Positions 44,769-52,808 of a stretch of DNA of 64,000 nt are shown here, in pieces (the stretch's first letter is position 1; every line of letters starts with the position of its first letter). Source of the DNA: Candidatus Sphingomonas phytovorans. Lineage in GTDB: Bacteria > Pseudomonadota > Alphaproteobacteria > Sphingomonadales > Sphingomonadaceae. The translations under genes were made by a program, and so were the position numbers. The stretch spans positions 3,474,501-3,538,500 of the forward strand of contig CP119314.1 of the NCBI GenBank assembly GCA_029202385.1. Reading direction: 5' to 3'. The notes under the pieces were generated by a model that made no database searches, had not been told where the DNA came from, and saw nothing but the letters and a program-made list of their open reading frames with translations.

Positions 44769-45164
44769 GAGTCTGTTTGGAAAATCAGGTGTGAGCGTTT
44801 CTCCGCAGAAGATTTCCGCCCATCGCGACGAGGATCATGGTCTGAGAGACGTCGATGCGTTTTTCGTAGTCGCGAACCAGGCGGCGCCATCGGAATTCGC
44901 CAGCCGCAACCCGAACGAACCAGATAACGCACCGCGTTGATCACCTCGCGGAAATCCACCTCCCGTGGTCGTCCGCGACGGCTCGGCATGGGCATCAGCG
45001 GCGACATGCGATCCCATTCCTCATCCGTCAAATCGTTCGGATATCGTTTCGTCTTCTTGGCAATCTGGGCCATCCGCCCTCGGCTCTGCTGCGTCCACAT
45101 CCAGAGCTTGAATCAGTGCGCCACCAACTTGGCCAGGGCCGCTCCCGATTTTCCAAACAGTCTC
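44769..45164 (-). mobile_element. Internally deleted IS5-family element (396 bp, MITE-like)
   Basis: Eighteen-base terminal inverted repeats differ at one position: GAGTCTGTTTGGAAAATC at the left and, on the other strand, GAGACTGTTTGGAAAATC at the right. The flanks are CTAA and CTAG, which fits the YTAR target used by the IS427 group of IS5 elements. Only the beginning and the end of the transposase remain, so the element could move only with help from a full copy. Confidence 0.8.
44785..45073 (-). pseudogene. IS5-family transposase, N- and C-terminal remnants
   Basis: From ATG at 45073 the frame encodes the usual N-terminus (MAQIAKKTKRY, LTDEEWDRMSPLMP, REVINAVRYLVRSGCGWR). About 55 codons in, it jumps out of frame into the C-terminal end, which reads in another frame VRDYEKRIDVSQTMILVAMG and LLRRNAHT before TGA at 44785. 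The catalytic DDE core is missing. It cannot make an active enzyme. Confidence 0.8.
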
Positions 45165-45451
45165 CTAGCTCGGTAAAGATTGTAATGATCACCTGGGAAT
45201 GGATGATGGAGCCTTCCCGGCGAAGGCCGTATGGCATGGGCCGCAGGAAGGCCGAGTGGAGTCCTGGCAAGGACACGGCCTAGGACGTCACGAACCATAT
45301 CGATGCACTGGCTCCTGCCGCCGATCTCCGCGATGCGGGCTCCGGCTGCATCGCAATAGTAGAGGAATGTCCCGCGATCGGGACTGGCCTCGCGGATCAA
45401 CTCACCGAAGCCATTGCGGACAAATGTCGTCGTTATCGGCGTCACCGCCAC
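45165..45451 (-). pseudogene. Rhs/YD-repeat protein fragment
   Basis: The frame starting near 45451 reads ITTTFVRNGFGELIREASPD then RGTFLYYCDAAGARI, which is the YD-repeat pattern of Rhs proteins, and continues with VRDVLGRVLARTPLG, like the YDALGR repeat unit, before losing similarity. It ends at the IS insertion. It has no start context or full domain, so it is an orphan piece of an Rhs core, as often left near Rhs toxin and immunity cassettes. Confidence 0.65.
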
Positions 45452-45475
45452 TCTAATAATACAAGCAATTCTGCT

Positions 45476-46039
45476 TTAAATCATCCAGCTCGGAACAGAT
45501 TTATTTTCTCCAGTCAAATCTTTTACTGCACTTTCGTACCACATTATGATAGATTTAATAGATTCATCGTCAAGTTTAAGGGAGACTAAGCTCCAGAAAC
45601 TTGTGACGCGATCATATGACGCCAGTTCATTCGCCGCGAAATCTGCGATCATGCAAGGCAAATCTGGCGTTAGGCTTGATATGATAACATCCCACTCCCC
45701 CTTACCTTCTTCGCAAAGCTTCACGTAATTTATACCCTCCGATCCACTAATTCTCCAGCACGACAACACACACTCCAGTAAATAATTAGAAAAATTACCT
45801 TCTGAAGAAATATCGCCGGATGCCAATAAATCAGTTACTAATTCCAATAAATCAGACGAAATTTCTTGGCTATTGTTTTCAAAATTCTGCTTCGTATCAA
45901 CAAATTTGGCGCTCAAAGCTGAATTAAAAGAGACGTATTCAGCGATAGTTTCAGATATTATATTTTTTGTTTTTTCTATACGACCAATTTCAAATGAAGA
46001 AAGCCAATAATTTCCAGTTCCTTCAACTATTTTTCTCAC
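45476..46039 (-). CDS. AT-rich hypothetical protein, possible Rhs immunity protein
   Basis: 187 residues, acidic and mostly helical, without signal or membrane segments. The gene is strongly AT-rich beside GC-rich neighbours, a sign of recent transfer. Its GTG start at 46039 overlaps the stop of a 44-residue frame as GTGA, and an Rhs core fragment follows 24 bp downstream. Small acidic AT-rich genes next to Rhs fragments are commonly immunity proteins; that role is inferred. I recognise no domain. Confidence 0.65.
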   Translation of the reverse strand: MRKIVEGTGNYWLSSFEIGRIEKTKNIISETIAEYVSFNSALSAKFVDTKQNFENNSQEISSDLLELVTDLLASGDISSEGNFSNYLLECVLSCWRISGSEGINYVKLCEEGKGEWDVIISSLTPDLPCMIADFAANELASYDRVTSFWSLVSLKLDDESIKSIIMWYESAVKDLTGENKSVPSWMI

Positions 46040-46170
46040 TTCGTCACGGCATTTTTTTGAGTTACCTCTTTATCACTATCTGAAACTCGCAAACCTATCG
46101 ACGCCCACCAAGGAAAAAACCAATCCGCACTTAACAGCATGGCCAATTTGTCAAAAAAAATGTCTGGCAT
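46036..46170 (-). CDS. Small AT-rich hypothetical protein (44 aa)
   Basis: From ATG at 46170 (GGGACGATAAAT upstream) the frame gives MPDIFFDKLAMLLSADWFF followed by PWWASIGLRVSD, with one amphipathic or membrane-leaning aromatic helix. Its stop overlaps the next start as GTGA, so it is translationally coupled to the 187-residue protein. It may be a separate gene or the leftover 3' end of an Rhs toxin cassette. Function unknown. Confidence 0.45.
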   Translation of the reverse strand: MPDIFFDKLAMLLSADWFFPWWASIGLRVSDSDKEVTQKNAVTK

Positions 46171-46489
46171 ATTTATCGTCCCGGGCGAGATGGAATAGTT
46201 GTCCCTGCGAGCTTCCAGGCCTCCGGAGGCACTCGACACCCCATTGCAATCGCCTCACGTATTTTAGCCCGAAGACGATTCTACCATCCCACAGCCTGAC
46301 AGCCGTGGACAGAGCCGATCCCGATCAAACCTCGATTGACATTTTGGCGGGAACTGGAGTTCCGCGCGCCTTGAGGATCGGGCAACGCCTCCCGCCCGCC
46401 CAGCGCCACATAGAATTACGTTGCCAGTTTATTAATTGTCACCTTTGACCGATCAAATTTTCCCATCCGTCGATCGCCTCGGTTGGTTT

Positions 46490-46583
46490 GATTCAAAGCT
46501 TTCCCCTGGCCGCTTAAGCCCATCTTCCAATCAAGGAGGTGCCTGTGGCCGCCCTATTCCTCAACCCGCGACCGGTACGCTGA
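46490..46583 (+). repeat. Repeat copy 2 with ribosome site and 12-codon leader frame
   Basis: This copy matches 44679-44750 closely. AAGGAGGT (46533-46540) is four bases before GTG at 46545, which opens a 12-codon frame (VAALFLNPRPVR) closed by TGA at 46581. The ATG of the phage-derived gene follows one base later. The large gene has little ribosome-site sequence of its own, so it may be translated by coupling to this leader. Confidence 0.65.
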
Positions 46584-46584
46584 G

Positions 46585-48597
46585 ATGCCGACGGTCCCGA
46601 GAGAACAGAACCGCGTCGGCATTGCCGATGTGACGAACGCGAAACTCCAGCCCGGCGACTATTCCGGCACCGCGCTGCAGGCGCTGGGCGTCGGGATGCA
46701 GCAGCTCGGTGGAACGGGCGCGCGGATCGCGGGCGATCTGCAGGAACGGCAAGCCCGCAACGACGAGTTCGAGGTCAAGAAGGCGTGGAACGCCTATGCC
46801 GAGGGCGCGCGCGGCATCCGGGCTGACGCGCTCGGCAAGGCCGAGGCCGATCCCCAGGACATGCTGGAGAGCATGACGCAGGAGTATGGCGGACTGCGCG
46901 ACTGGATCAGGAGCGGGCTGAAGAACGACCGACAGCGCGGCCAGTTCGACCAGGTGATCGCGGAACGCTTCGACTATGATATTTCGGGTGCGGTTGCCGG
47001 GGCCGAGCAGGCGCTGCGCCGGGGGCAGGACCAGCAGAGCGTGCTGCTCGAACGCAATGCGGCGGACGATGCGGCCGACAATCCCGACAATCCCGCGCTG
47101 TTCGACAAGCATCTCCAGACCGGGGTGGACTCGGTGGTGGCACGGGGGATGGCGCAGGGCGACGATCCTGCCGCCATCGGTCGCAGCACCATGGCCTATG
47201 CCTCGGGCATCCGGCGGCGCGTAGTGCAGGGCCTGACCGACCGCGATCCAATCGCGGCCGCCAACCGCTACCGGCTGATGCGCGACGGGATGACCCAGGC
47301 CGACCGGCAGGCAACCGAGGCGGAATTGTTCGAGCCGCTCGCCCGCGCGCTGGCGACAGGAGATGTGGACGGGCTGCTGCCGAAGCAGGCCCCTGACGAA
47401 GCGGCGTCGCCGCTGACGCCGGGACAGCGCGAGGACGCTGCACGAAAGATCGAGGCGGAAGACTGGACCGAGGCGCGCAAGCGTTATGCGCGCGCGGACC
47501 TTGCCGAGCGGGGCCTGCGCGAGGAACGGCGACGCAAGCAGGCTGCGGATGCCGCGAAGGAGGCAGCGCTGGCCACTGCTGACCGGCTTGGTTCAGGCTT
47601 CACCTCGATCACCGAACTCCCCGCTGCAGTGCGCAGCAACCTCGACGAGGAGACCGATCAGGTGTTGAGGAGTCTGGCGCAGACCAATCTCGACCCGACG
47701 CCGATCGCCCCGGGTGGCGAAGCAGCGCTGATGATGAACATCATGGCCTCGGAAAACCCGGCCGCGTTCGCCACGGAGGATCTGCGGCTGCTGCGCGGTA
47801 AGATGGCGCCGGAAGAGTATGATAAGTTTGTGCGATTGCAGAGGGGCGGGAGTGAGAATCAGCCTGCAGCAGGGGCGGTCACGCAATGGCGTACAGTGCA
47901 GAGGTTCAGACCGGAACTGGGCATGTCCCATCAGACTCTTGGAGCGCGCGGACTCCGGAACGCTTCCGCGAGCAAAAGCGATCGTATCACATTTGACCAA
48001 AATGGTCGGCCGTTTCTGGGAACTGACGGACGATCACTCCTTGAAACCACCCTGTCACCACTGTTGCATGATCCCGCCCCGACCAAGCCTCCACCAAAAT
48101 TCGACGGGCATCCTGTAAGGCTTCCAAACGGACATCGTGTTACAGATGATCACTCCGATTCAAAACTATTGATGTCGCCCGTTACCGATCTGAAGGATGT
48201 AGCGATATCAGGAAGGAAGGCGGGAAATACGTATCGCACCCTTCTAAACAACCCGGCGACCGCTGAATCGGCCTTTATCTACATAAACAGCGCCATAGCA
48301 CAGAATCTCGGGCAGGGAGGCCGATACGACTATCAACGGAAAGGCAATCACATCACGGGATTTATACAATTGCGGCAGTTCAGGAATGTTTCAAACTTCA
48401 ATGTAGGCCTATTCATGCAGCAGACGGGTCTGTACACTCTTGAGCAGACTCTCCAAATTTCAGGAAATTTCGCAAGACTTTTTTCAAGTAATTATCGAGA
48501 AAGAGAGCCACATGGGCTTGATCCCCAGACCGCTCGGTGGATCAGAAATGGCTATAATGCTGGCCGATCAGGAGTATATGGCAACCCCGTCAAGTGA
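46585..48597 (+). CDS. Phage internal-virion-like protein with a foreign C-terminal domain (possible effector)
   Basis: 670 residues. Residues 1-430 are GC-rich, Ala/Arg/Asp-rich and helical (ALQALGVGMQQLGGTGARIA, LENAADD-type repeats), resembling the internal ejection proteins of T7-like podophages. From about residue 420 GC content falls and the sequence changes style: 515-670 has LPNGHRVTDDHSDSKLLMSP, RYDYQRKGNHITGFIQLRQF, NVSNFNVGLFMQQTGL and GLDPQTARWIRNGYNAGRSG. That last part looks like the C-terminal domain of polymorphic toxins, perhaps of the toxin-44 kind. A small membrane-protein gene follows and could give immunity. No capsid or tail genes are nearby. Leader coupling at the start is described under the repeat. 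Confidence 0.7.
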   Translation: MPTVPREQNRVGIADVTNAKLQPGDYSGTALQALGVGMQQLGGTGARIAGDLQERQARNDEFEVKKAWNAYAEGARGIRADALGKAEADPQDMLESMTQEYGGLRDWIRSGLKNDRQRGQFDQVIAERFDYDISGAVAGAEQALRRGQDQQSVLLERNAADDAADNPDNPALFDKHLQTGVDSVVARGMAQGDDPAAIGRSTMAYASGIRRRVVQGLTDRDPIAAANRYRLMRDGMTQADRQATEAELFEPLARALATGDVDGLLPKQAPDEAASPLTPGQREDAARKIEAEDWTEARKRYARADLAERGLREERRRKQAADAAKEAALATADRLGSGFTSITELPAAVRSNLDEETDQVLRSLAQTNLDPTPIAPGGEAALMMNIMASENPAAFATEDLRLLRGKMAPEEYDKFVRLQRGGSENQPAAGAVTQWRTVQRFRPELGMSHQTLGARGLRNASASKSDRITFDQNGRPFLGTDGRSLLETTLSPLLHDPAPTKPPPKFDGHPVRLPNGHRVTDDHSDSKLLMSPVTDLKDVAISGRKAGNTYRTLLNNPATAESAFIYINSAIAQNLGQGGRYDYQRKGNHITGFIQLRQFRNVSNFNVGLFMQQTGLYTLEQTLQISGNFARLFSSNYREREPHGLDPQTARWIRNGYNAGRSGVYGNPVK

Positions 48598-48716
48598 TGT
48601 AGGAAGGGCTACCTTCCAGGGCGCGAGCGCATAGCACAAGGGCAGGCATCGAAGGAGACTCTTTCCGACCACGTGCCTTTTATCCACATTTTCTTGCTCG
48701 ATTGAGGGAAGCGTCC

Positions 48717-49070
48717 ATGTCAGTTGAAAGGTTCGGGCGATTTCTGGTCGCCTCCATACCAAGCGGATTGGTCGCGACACTGATCTCTCTACCGTTTTCG
48801 CCGTCAATATATGCGCTGATGTGGTTTGGGCATCGATGCTTCGGCCCCACTCCGCCAGGATCAACGGAATCTCCAACCGCGTGCCTTACCTCCTTCGCAA
48901 TCGGCGCACCGTTCGTGGCCTTGATGGGCCCTTTGACTCATGACGATCAGCCGCCGGACAATGTGTGGCCTGGCATATTACTCACATCAGTGATCATTGG
49001 CATCGCCTTCACGATGTACCGCGCTTATCGGGCGACTTCGAAATCAGCCCGTGAAACCGACCAGCCCTGA
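48717..49070 (+). CDS. Small membrane protein, candidate immunity protein
   Basis: 117 residues with three hydrophobic segments (FLVASIPSGLVATLISLPF, ACLTSFAIGAPFVALMG, GILLTSVIIGIAFTMYR) and a charged C-terminus. The ATG at 48717 follows GAGGGAAGC; a TTG at 48702 is less likely. It begins 119 bp after the phage-derived protein and shares its lower GC content, so it probably came with the C-terminal domain. Membrane immunity proteins usually guard against membrane-acting toxins, but the pairing is unproved. Confidence 0.6.
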   Translation: MSVERFGRFLVASIPSGLVATLISLPFSPSIYALMWFGHRCFGPTPPGSTESPTACLTSFAIGAPFVALMGPLTHDDQPPDNVWPGILLTSVIIGIAFTMYRAYRATSKSARETDQP

Positions 49071-49514
49071 CCATCCAATGTCCTCTGCGATCGATGCCGT
49101 CCGCCTGACCGAGTGCGCCTTGATCTGATTACCGACATACTTGCCGAAATGGTAGATAAAGGGACATCAAACACCTCGACGCAGAGTCACGCTCGCGCCT
49201 CCACAACACCAAGGCACGGGGCTCTGCACATTGGAATCTCGGGTGATTCTGCATCAGCCTGGTGCCATTGGAAAACTGCCATCGGGCTTGGGGAGAACGA
49301 AGCCAATCTTGCACTGATCAGCCTCATCTCGAGCGATCCCGGCCAGCCGAACAGCGACGCTTTGGACGCGTACAAGACAGACACCGGCAATGAGCGAATC
49401 AGAAAATATAAAATGTCCGACTTCGTCATGAGTGACGGCGGCCCCTTCTCTCACGAAACCCGGCGCAGGGCGCCCCTCAATGAAGTCAGGGTGCGGCCAA
49501 ATAAATTCCTAGCC
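49071..49514. other. 444-bp stretch without a supported gene
   Basis: This interval has intermediate GC content and stop codons in most frames. One frame stays open from 49113 but has no ribosome site, no recognisable pattern, and its second half simply runs antisense through the REP-type transposase gene. I see no hairpin, tRNA or promoter that I can support. It is probably decayed mobile DNA at the end of the patchwork. Confidence 0.5.
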
Positions 49515-50247
49515 ATTCCGGTGACAGTGCATTTATTTTGGCTTGGGGCCGGGTTTGCCGGGCCTGAGCGCTCGGCCCGCCTGGCGCTCAAGCCGATCGA
49601 GAAATGCGGTATCACCAACCGGCCGGCCGACCTGTTCCGCCTTGCGCAGTCGCCTCACCCCTTCCTCATCCTCTCCGGCCGCGAGCAACCCGGCAAAGTC
49701 CGGATAGCGTGAGAATACGGGCTCACGCGCCGTGATACCATCGTCGATGCGGCCGAGATGGGCGTGAACGCTCGACCATGGCCAGTCCACCGCCCGCGCC
49801 GCCAGTCTGGCGCGCACCGGGTTCAATGCGACGTACCGCAGCGCGGCACCGAGATGCGCCTCGTCCATCGCCACGCAGCCGAAGCGCCCCTGCCAGAAAT
49901 GGCCAGTGCGCTTCAATCGGGCGTGGATATGGCCCGCATAGCGCCGATGCACCGCTGACAGCGCCCGCCGCAGCCCGTCCGGATCACCGGGCGTGAGGAT
50001 CAGATGAACATGGTTCGGCATCAGCACCCAGGACCAGATGTCGACACCAGACGCTGCACAATGCTCGCCGAGCAGATCGCGATAGAGCGCATAATCCCCG
50101 TCGCTGAAAAATGTCTGGGCACGACCGTTGCCGCGCTGCGTCACATGGTGGGGATGTCCCGGAAATATCGCGCGTGCCAGACGTGCCATGGGCCGGATAT
50201 TACCACAGCCGTACCGCCGGAGCAATTAAATGCACTGTCACCGGAAT
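49515..50247 (-). mobile_element. REP-type single-gene transposable element with 21-bp inverted ends
   Basis: The ends ATTCCGGTGACAGTGCATTTA minus its last base (49515-49534) and the complementary TAAATGCACTGTCACCGGAA (50227-50246) are perfect inverted complements of 21 bp including the outermost base, and enclose one IS200-like transposase gene. The left end overlaps the transposase stop codon. The element is 733 bp and looks intact. Confidence 0.8.
49533..50189 (-). CDS. REP-associated tyrosine transposase (IS200/TnpA-like, RAYT)
   Basis: 218 residues. The start MARLARAIFPGHPHHVTQRG is typical, with the ATG at 50189; an extension to 50225 is less family-like. The metal-binding HUH motif is seen in LMPNHVHLILTP and the nucleophile region in ALRYVALNPVRA, with WQGRFG and DWPWSSVHAHL also characteristic. 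These enzymes cut and join single-stranded DNA at REP hairpins. It is framed by 21-bp inverted repeats, so it may move itself. Catalytic residues look complete. Confidence 0.9.
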   Translation of the reverse strand: MARLARAIFPGHPHHVTQRGNGRAQTFFSDGDYALYRDLLGEHCAASGVDIWSWVLMPNHVHLILTPGDPDGLRRALSAVHRRYAGHIHARLKRTGHFWQGRFGCVAMDEAHLGAALRYVALNPVRARLAARAVDWPWSSVHAHLGRIDDGITAREPVFSRYPDFAGLLAAGEDEEGVRRLRKAEQVGRPVGDTAFLDRLERQAGRALRPGKPGPKPK

Positions 50248-50276
50248 CCCGGGAATCCGGGCAAATGGTTGCGGCC

Positions 50277-50972
50277 TCAGTGCCGGAAGAACAAGCTTAA
50301 CGAGGCGACATGGTTCATCCGGCTGCGCTTGCCTGACTGATCGACCAACTGGTTGAGATACCCGGCCTCGATCGTCGAGGCACCACCGACCGGGATTTCG
50401 AGGCCGACGAAATTGCGTATCTGATCGAAGCCAGCTCGAGCGCCCCAGTCGGTAGTGTTCAACGCCACGAAGAGTTCGGAATAGAGGAGCGCGCTCGGCC
50501 CCTGAGTGCCCGGCTTCAACGGAGTCTCGTAGCGGAGCATCTCGCGCAGTCGCCAGCCCATGTCACGACCGTCCGAGCGCCAACGCTGCTCGAACCGGGT
50601 CCGGGAGGATAGCTCCCCGCCCATCTTCTGGCCGATCGTCCAGTTCAGTTGCTGGAAACTACGCTCCTCATTGACGTCACGCCTGCCCTCCACGGGCAGC
50701 ACGACATGAGCATAGCCCTGGTAGAAGGTGACGGCGCGGTTCAGCTTCACACCTATCGCACCGCGCAAGATCATCTGGTCAAGGCGCGATGATCCGTCGC
50801 CGATTCTTGGCTGCACCTCCGCAAAATAGACGAGATCGCCGGAAAGCGGACCAATGGATGTCAGGTTGATCCAGACGTGCTCGTCCTCGCGGGTTTGGGC
50901 ATGCGCGTTGGTGGAGATGCAAAGCAGAACGGCGGCAATCGGCGCGGCGCGCAGGATGTTGGGCATGGGCAT
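50277..50972 (-). CDS. DUF2490-family outer-membrane-type protein
   Basis: About 231 residues. A signal peptide (ILRAAPIAAVLLCISTNAHAQ) leads into alternating beta strands with conserved aromatic and Arg residues (EHVWINLTSIGPL, MILRGAIGVKLNRAVTFYQGYA core AIGVKLNRAVTFYQGYA, RTRFEQRWR, RLREMLRYETPL) and ends in SLSLFFRH, as in the DUF2490 barrels. It probably forms a small outer-membrane barrel. The start at 50972 is chosen from the signal; ATG at 50966 is equally good. Function not known. Confidence 0.82.
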   Translation of the reverse strand: MPMPNILRAAPIAAVLLCISTNAHAQTREDEHVWINLTSIGPLSGDLVYFAEVQPRIGDGSSRLDQMILRGAIGVKLNRAVTFYQGYAHVVLPVEGRRDVNEERSFQQLNWTIGQKMGGELSSRTRFEQRWRSDGRDMGWRLREMLRYETPLKPGTQGPSALLYSELFVALNTTDWGARAGFDQIRNFVGLEIPVGGASTIEAGYLNQLVDQSGKRSRMNHVASLSLFFRH

Positions 50973-51257
50973 GCCGCTAGCGCGGCTGTGTTGCTCGTGC
51001 CTTTCCAATTCATCAGGAAAGATCATGTCGTCCAGGCGTGAACCAGTTCACCGCTGATCGGGCAGGGAATAACGGTGACATGGCGTAATTGCTGTGCCCG
51101 GGCAACCGAGTTGGCGCGGTCGCCGCGGCGGTGGCGGGCGCCTATCTGATATCGGCGATCCAACTCGGCTGCATTCACCGGGCTGCGGCGACCATGGCAT
51201 GGAACCGCCGGTGAGCTGCTACCCGTTCTTGCCCACGGGGCCGTGCCTTCACGACGA

Positions 51258-52625
51258 TCAGGAAATGCTCCAGCATCCGACGCCCGGGCACGGGATCAGC
51301 CCTCGCTTGAGCGGAGGCTTGCCCTCGATGACGTCGCGAATATCGTAAATCACCTGGATCGCGTCGACATGCGGGGCGTGCCTCGTCCACCCCACCGCGA
51401 CCCTGGACGCATCGACGACCTCAATGTCCGCTATATTGGCGATATTCCCGGGAACCTGCACACCGGTCTGGCCCGCCCGTTTCCCCTTGAACACCATCTC
51501 GGCGATCGCGAGCGCGCGGTCATTCTCCGAGTGATAGAATGTCATCCCCGACGTAGCCGCCGTCAGCAGCTCCAGCTTGCCCGCCATATAGTGGGCGTTC
51601 ACGTCCGGCTCGACGAATATCATGCGTTTGAACAAAGGCTTTGCGCCCTGATTTGCCCGGTCGCGCGCGACCTCCACCAATATCTTGTTGCCGTGGCTGT
51701 GCGCGATCGCCCTGATCGGTCGATCCCCCGCCGCGCGCCCGATCAGATTCACCACCGAGGCGAACGGGTCCTGGCTGTTGGCGGCCACATCGGTATCGGA
51801 TAAATACAGCATCGGTTCGCCGGGCGATGGCCAGCTGAACAAGATGGGGAAATGGCCCATTTGATAGATGCGGGTCTTGTCCACGAATTTGGCGAACGAC
51901 ATCATCGCGGCGGAAAAATCATTTGCGTACCCATGCAGGGATAGGATCAGCGACTGCGCGTCGGCATGCTTCAGCAGCGTTTCGAACCCGGATGCCGCCA
52001 TGTATTCGATCCGCGCGACTTCATAGTCTTCACGCCGATTGCGAATGTCCCCCAGGGTAAGCGTGATGGCCTTCCAGATCCGATTGGCGACGGGGACGGT
52101 CCCGGGGCTCCGCGCAAGATCGAGGATATGGAATTCGGCGACGGCAAATGACACGTTATCGGCCAGTTGCGCGTTGAAGCAGGTGCGAAGATCATCGGCG
52201 GCGGGGTTCGGGTTGCGCGCCCTGTTGGTGGCGATGCCCGCATTGAATCGAATATGGCTCGCATAGGCCTGATAGCCGCCGCCAAGGCGGACGCGCGCGA
52301 GGTTGACGTTCACCTCCCCGAGAAGAACCTGGAAATGAGGGTCGTTCAGGATCGCGTGCTCGATCGCCTTTCCATGATCGCCGTTCGATCCGAGAACCAG
52401 ATCGAAACATCCGGTGCCCCCGCCCTGCAGATCGAGATCGACATCGAGCCGATCGCGGGCGTAGCCGAGGAGACTTTCTAGCGCCTCCACCGAGATGTCG
52501 GGGGCCTCGCTCGTGGAGGTCAATCTGAGATTGGTTTGCCGTACAGGACCATGACGCCAGATACCGCGATCGTGAAGCTGCCGAATGGTTGCGTATCTTG
52601 CGCGCAATTCGGCAGATGTCTGCAT
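51258..52625 (-). CDS. Alpha/beta hydrolase of the DUF900 type
   Basis: 455 residues. The C-terminal 230 residues are an alpha/beta hydrolase: oxyanion strand LILSLHGYANDFSAAM (228-241), FSWPSPGEPMLYLSD, nucleophile Ser310 in AIAHSHGNKIL, an Asp near FVEPDVNAH and a likely His near YHSEND. This is the DUF900 (YcaC-unlike, lipase-like) group found in secretion-linked and outer proteins. The N-terminal 220 residues are a separate region without a recognised domain. No signal peptide. Context gives no partner. It may act as a lipase or esterase. Confidence 0.78.
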   Translation of the reverse strand: MQTSAELRARYATIRQLHDRGIWRHGPVRQTNLRLTSTSEAPDISVEALESLLGYARDRLDVDLDLQGGGTGCFDLVLGSNGDHGKAIEHAILNDPHFQVLLGEVNVNLARVRLGGGYQAYASHIRFNAGIATNRARNPNPAADDLRTCFNAQLADNVSFAVAEFHILDLARSPGTVPVANRIWKAITLTLGDIRNRREDYEVARIEYMAASGFETLLKHADAQSLILSLHGYANDFSAAMMSFAKFVDKTRIYQMGHFPILFSWPSPGEPMLYLSDTDVAANSQDPFASVVNLIGRAAGDRPIRAIAHSHGNKILVEVARDRANQGAKPLFKRMIFVEPDVNAHYMAGKLELLTAATSGMTFYHSENDRALAIAEMVFKGKRAGQTGVQVPGNIANIADIEVVDASRVAVGWTRHAPHVDAIQVIYDIRDVIEGKPPLKRGLIPCPGVGCWSIS

Positions 52626-52808
52626 GATCCCACCCTCCGCTGCATTTCAGCCAACGGCGACTATCGATAGACTTCGCCGGTGTGCCAGCATCCACCGCAT
52701 CCCCTGGCCGATCAAGCGCCAAAGAGTTGAACGCGGAATTTCGGTGATGGGTCGACGCGGCTCGACATTGTCCAACATGCGGGAAATCGCGTCAGGCCGG
52801 CGGGGACC

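Noticed and set aside
49113..49712. Open frame of 199 codons on the plus strand
   Set aside because: No ribosome site, no pattern, and its second half is simply the antisense of the REP-type transposase. It may include decayed sequence but is not supported as a gene.
46240..50247. A complete prophage
   Set aside because: Only one virion-like gene, a short repeat and a RAYT element are present. No integrase, terminase, capsid, portal or lysis genes are seen.
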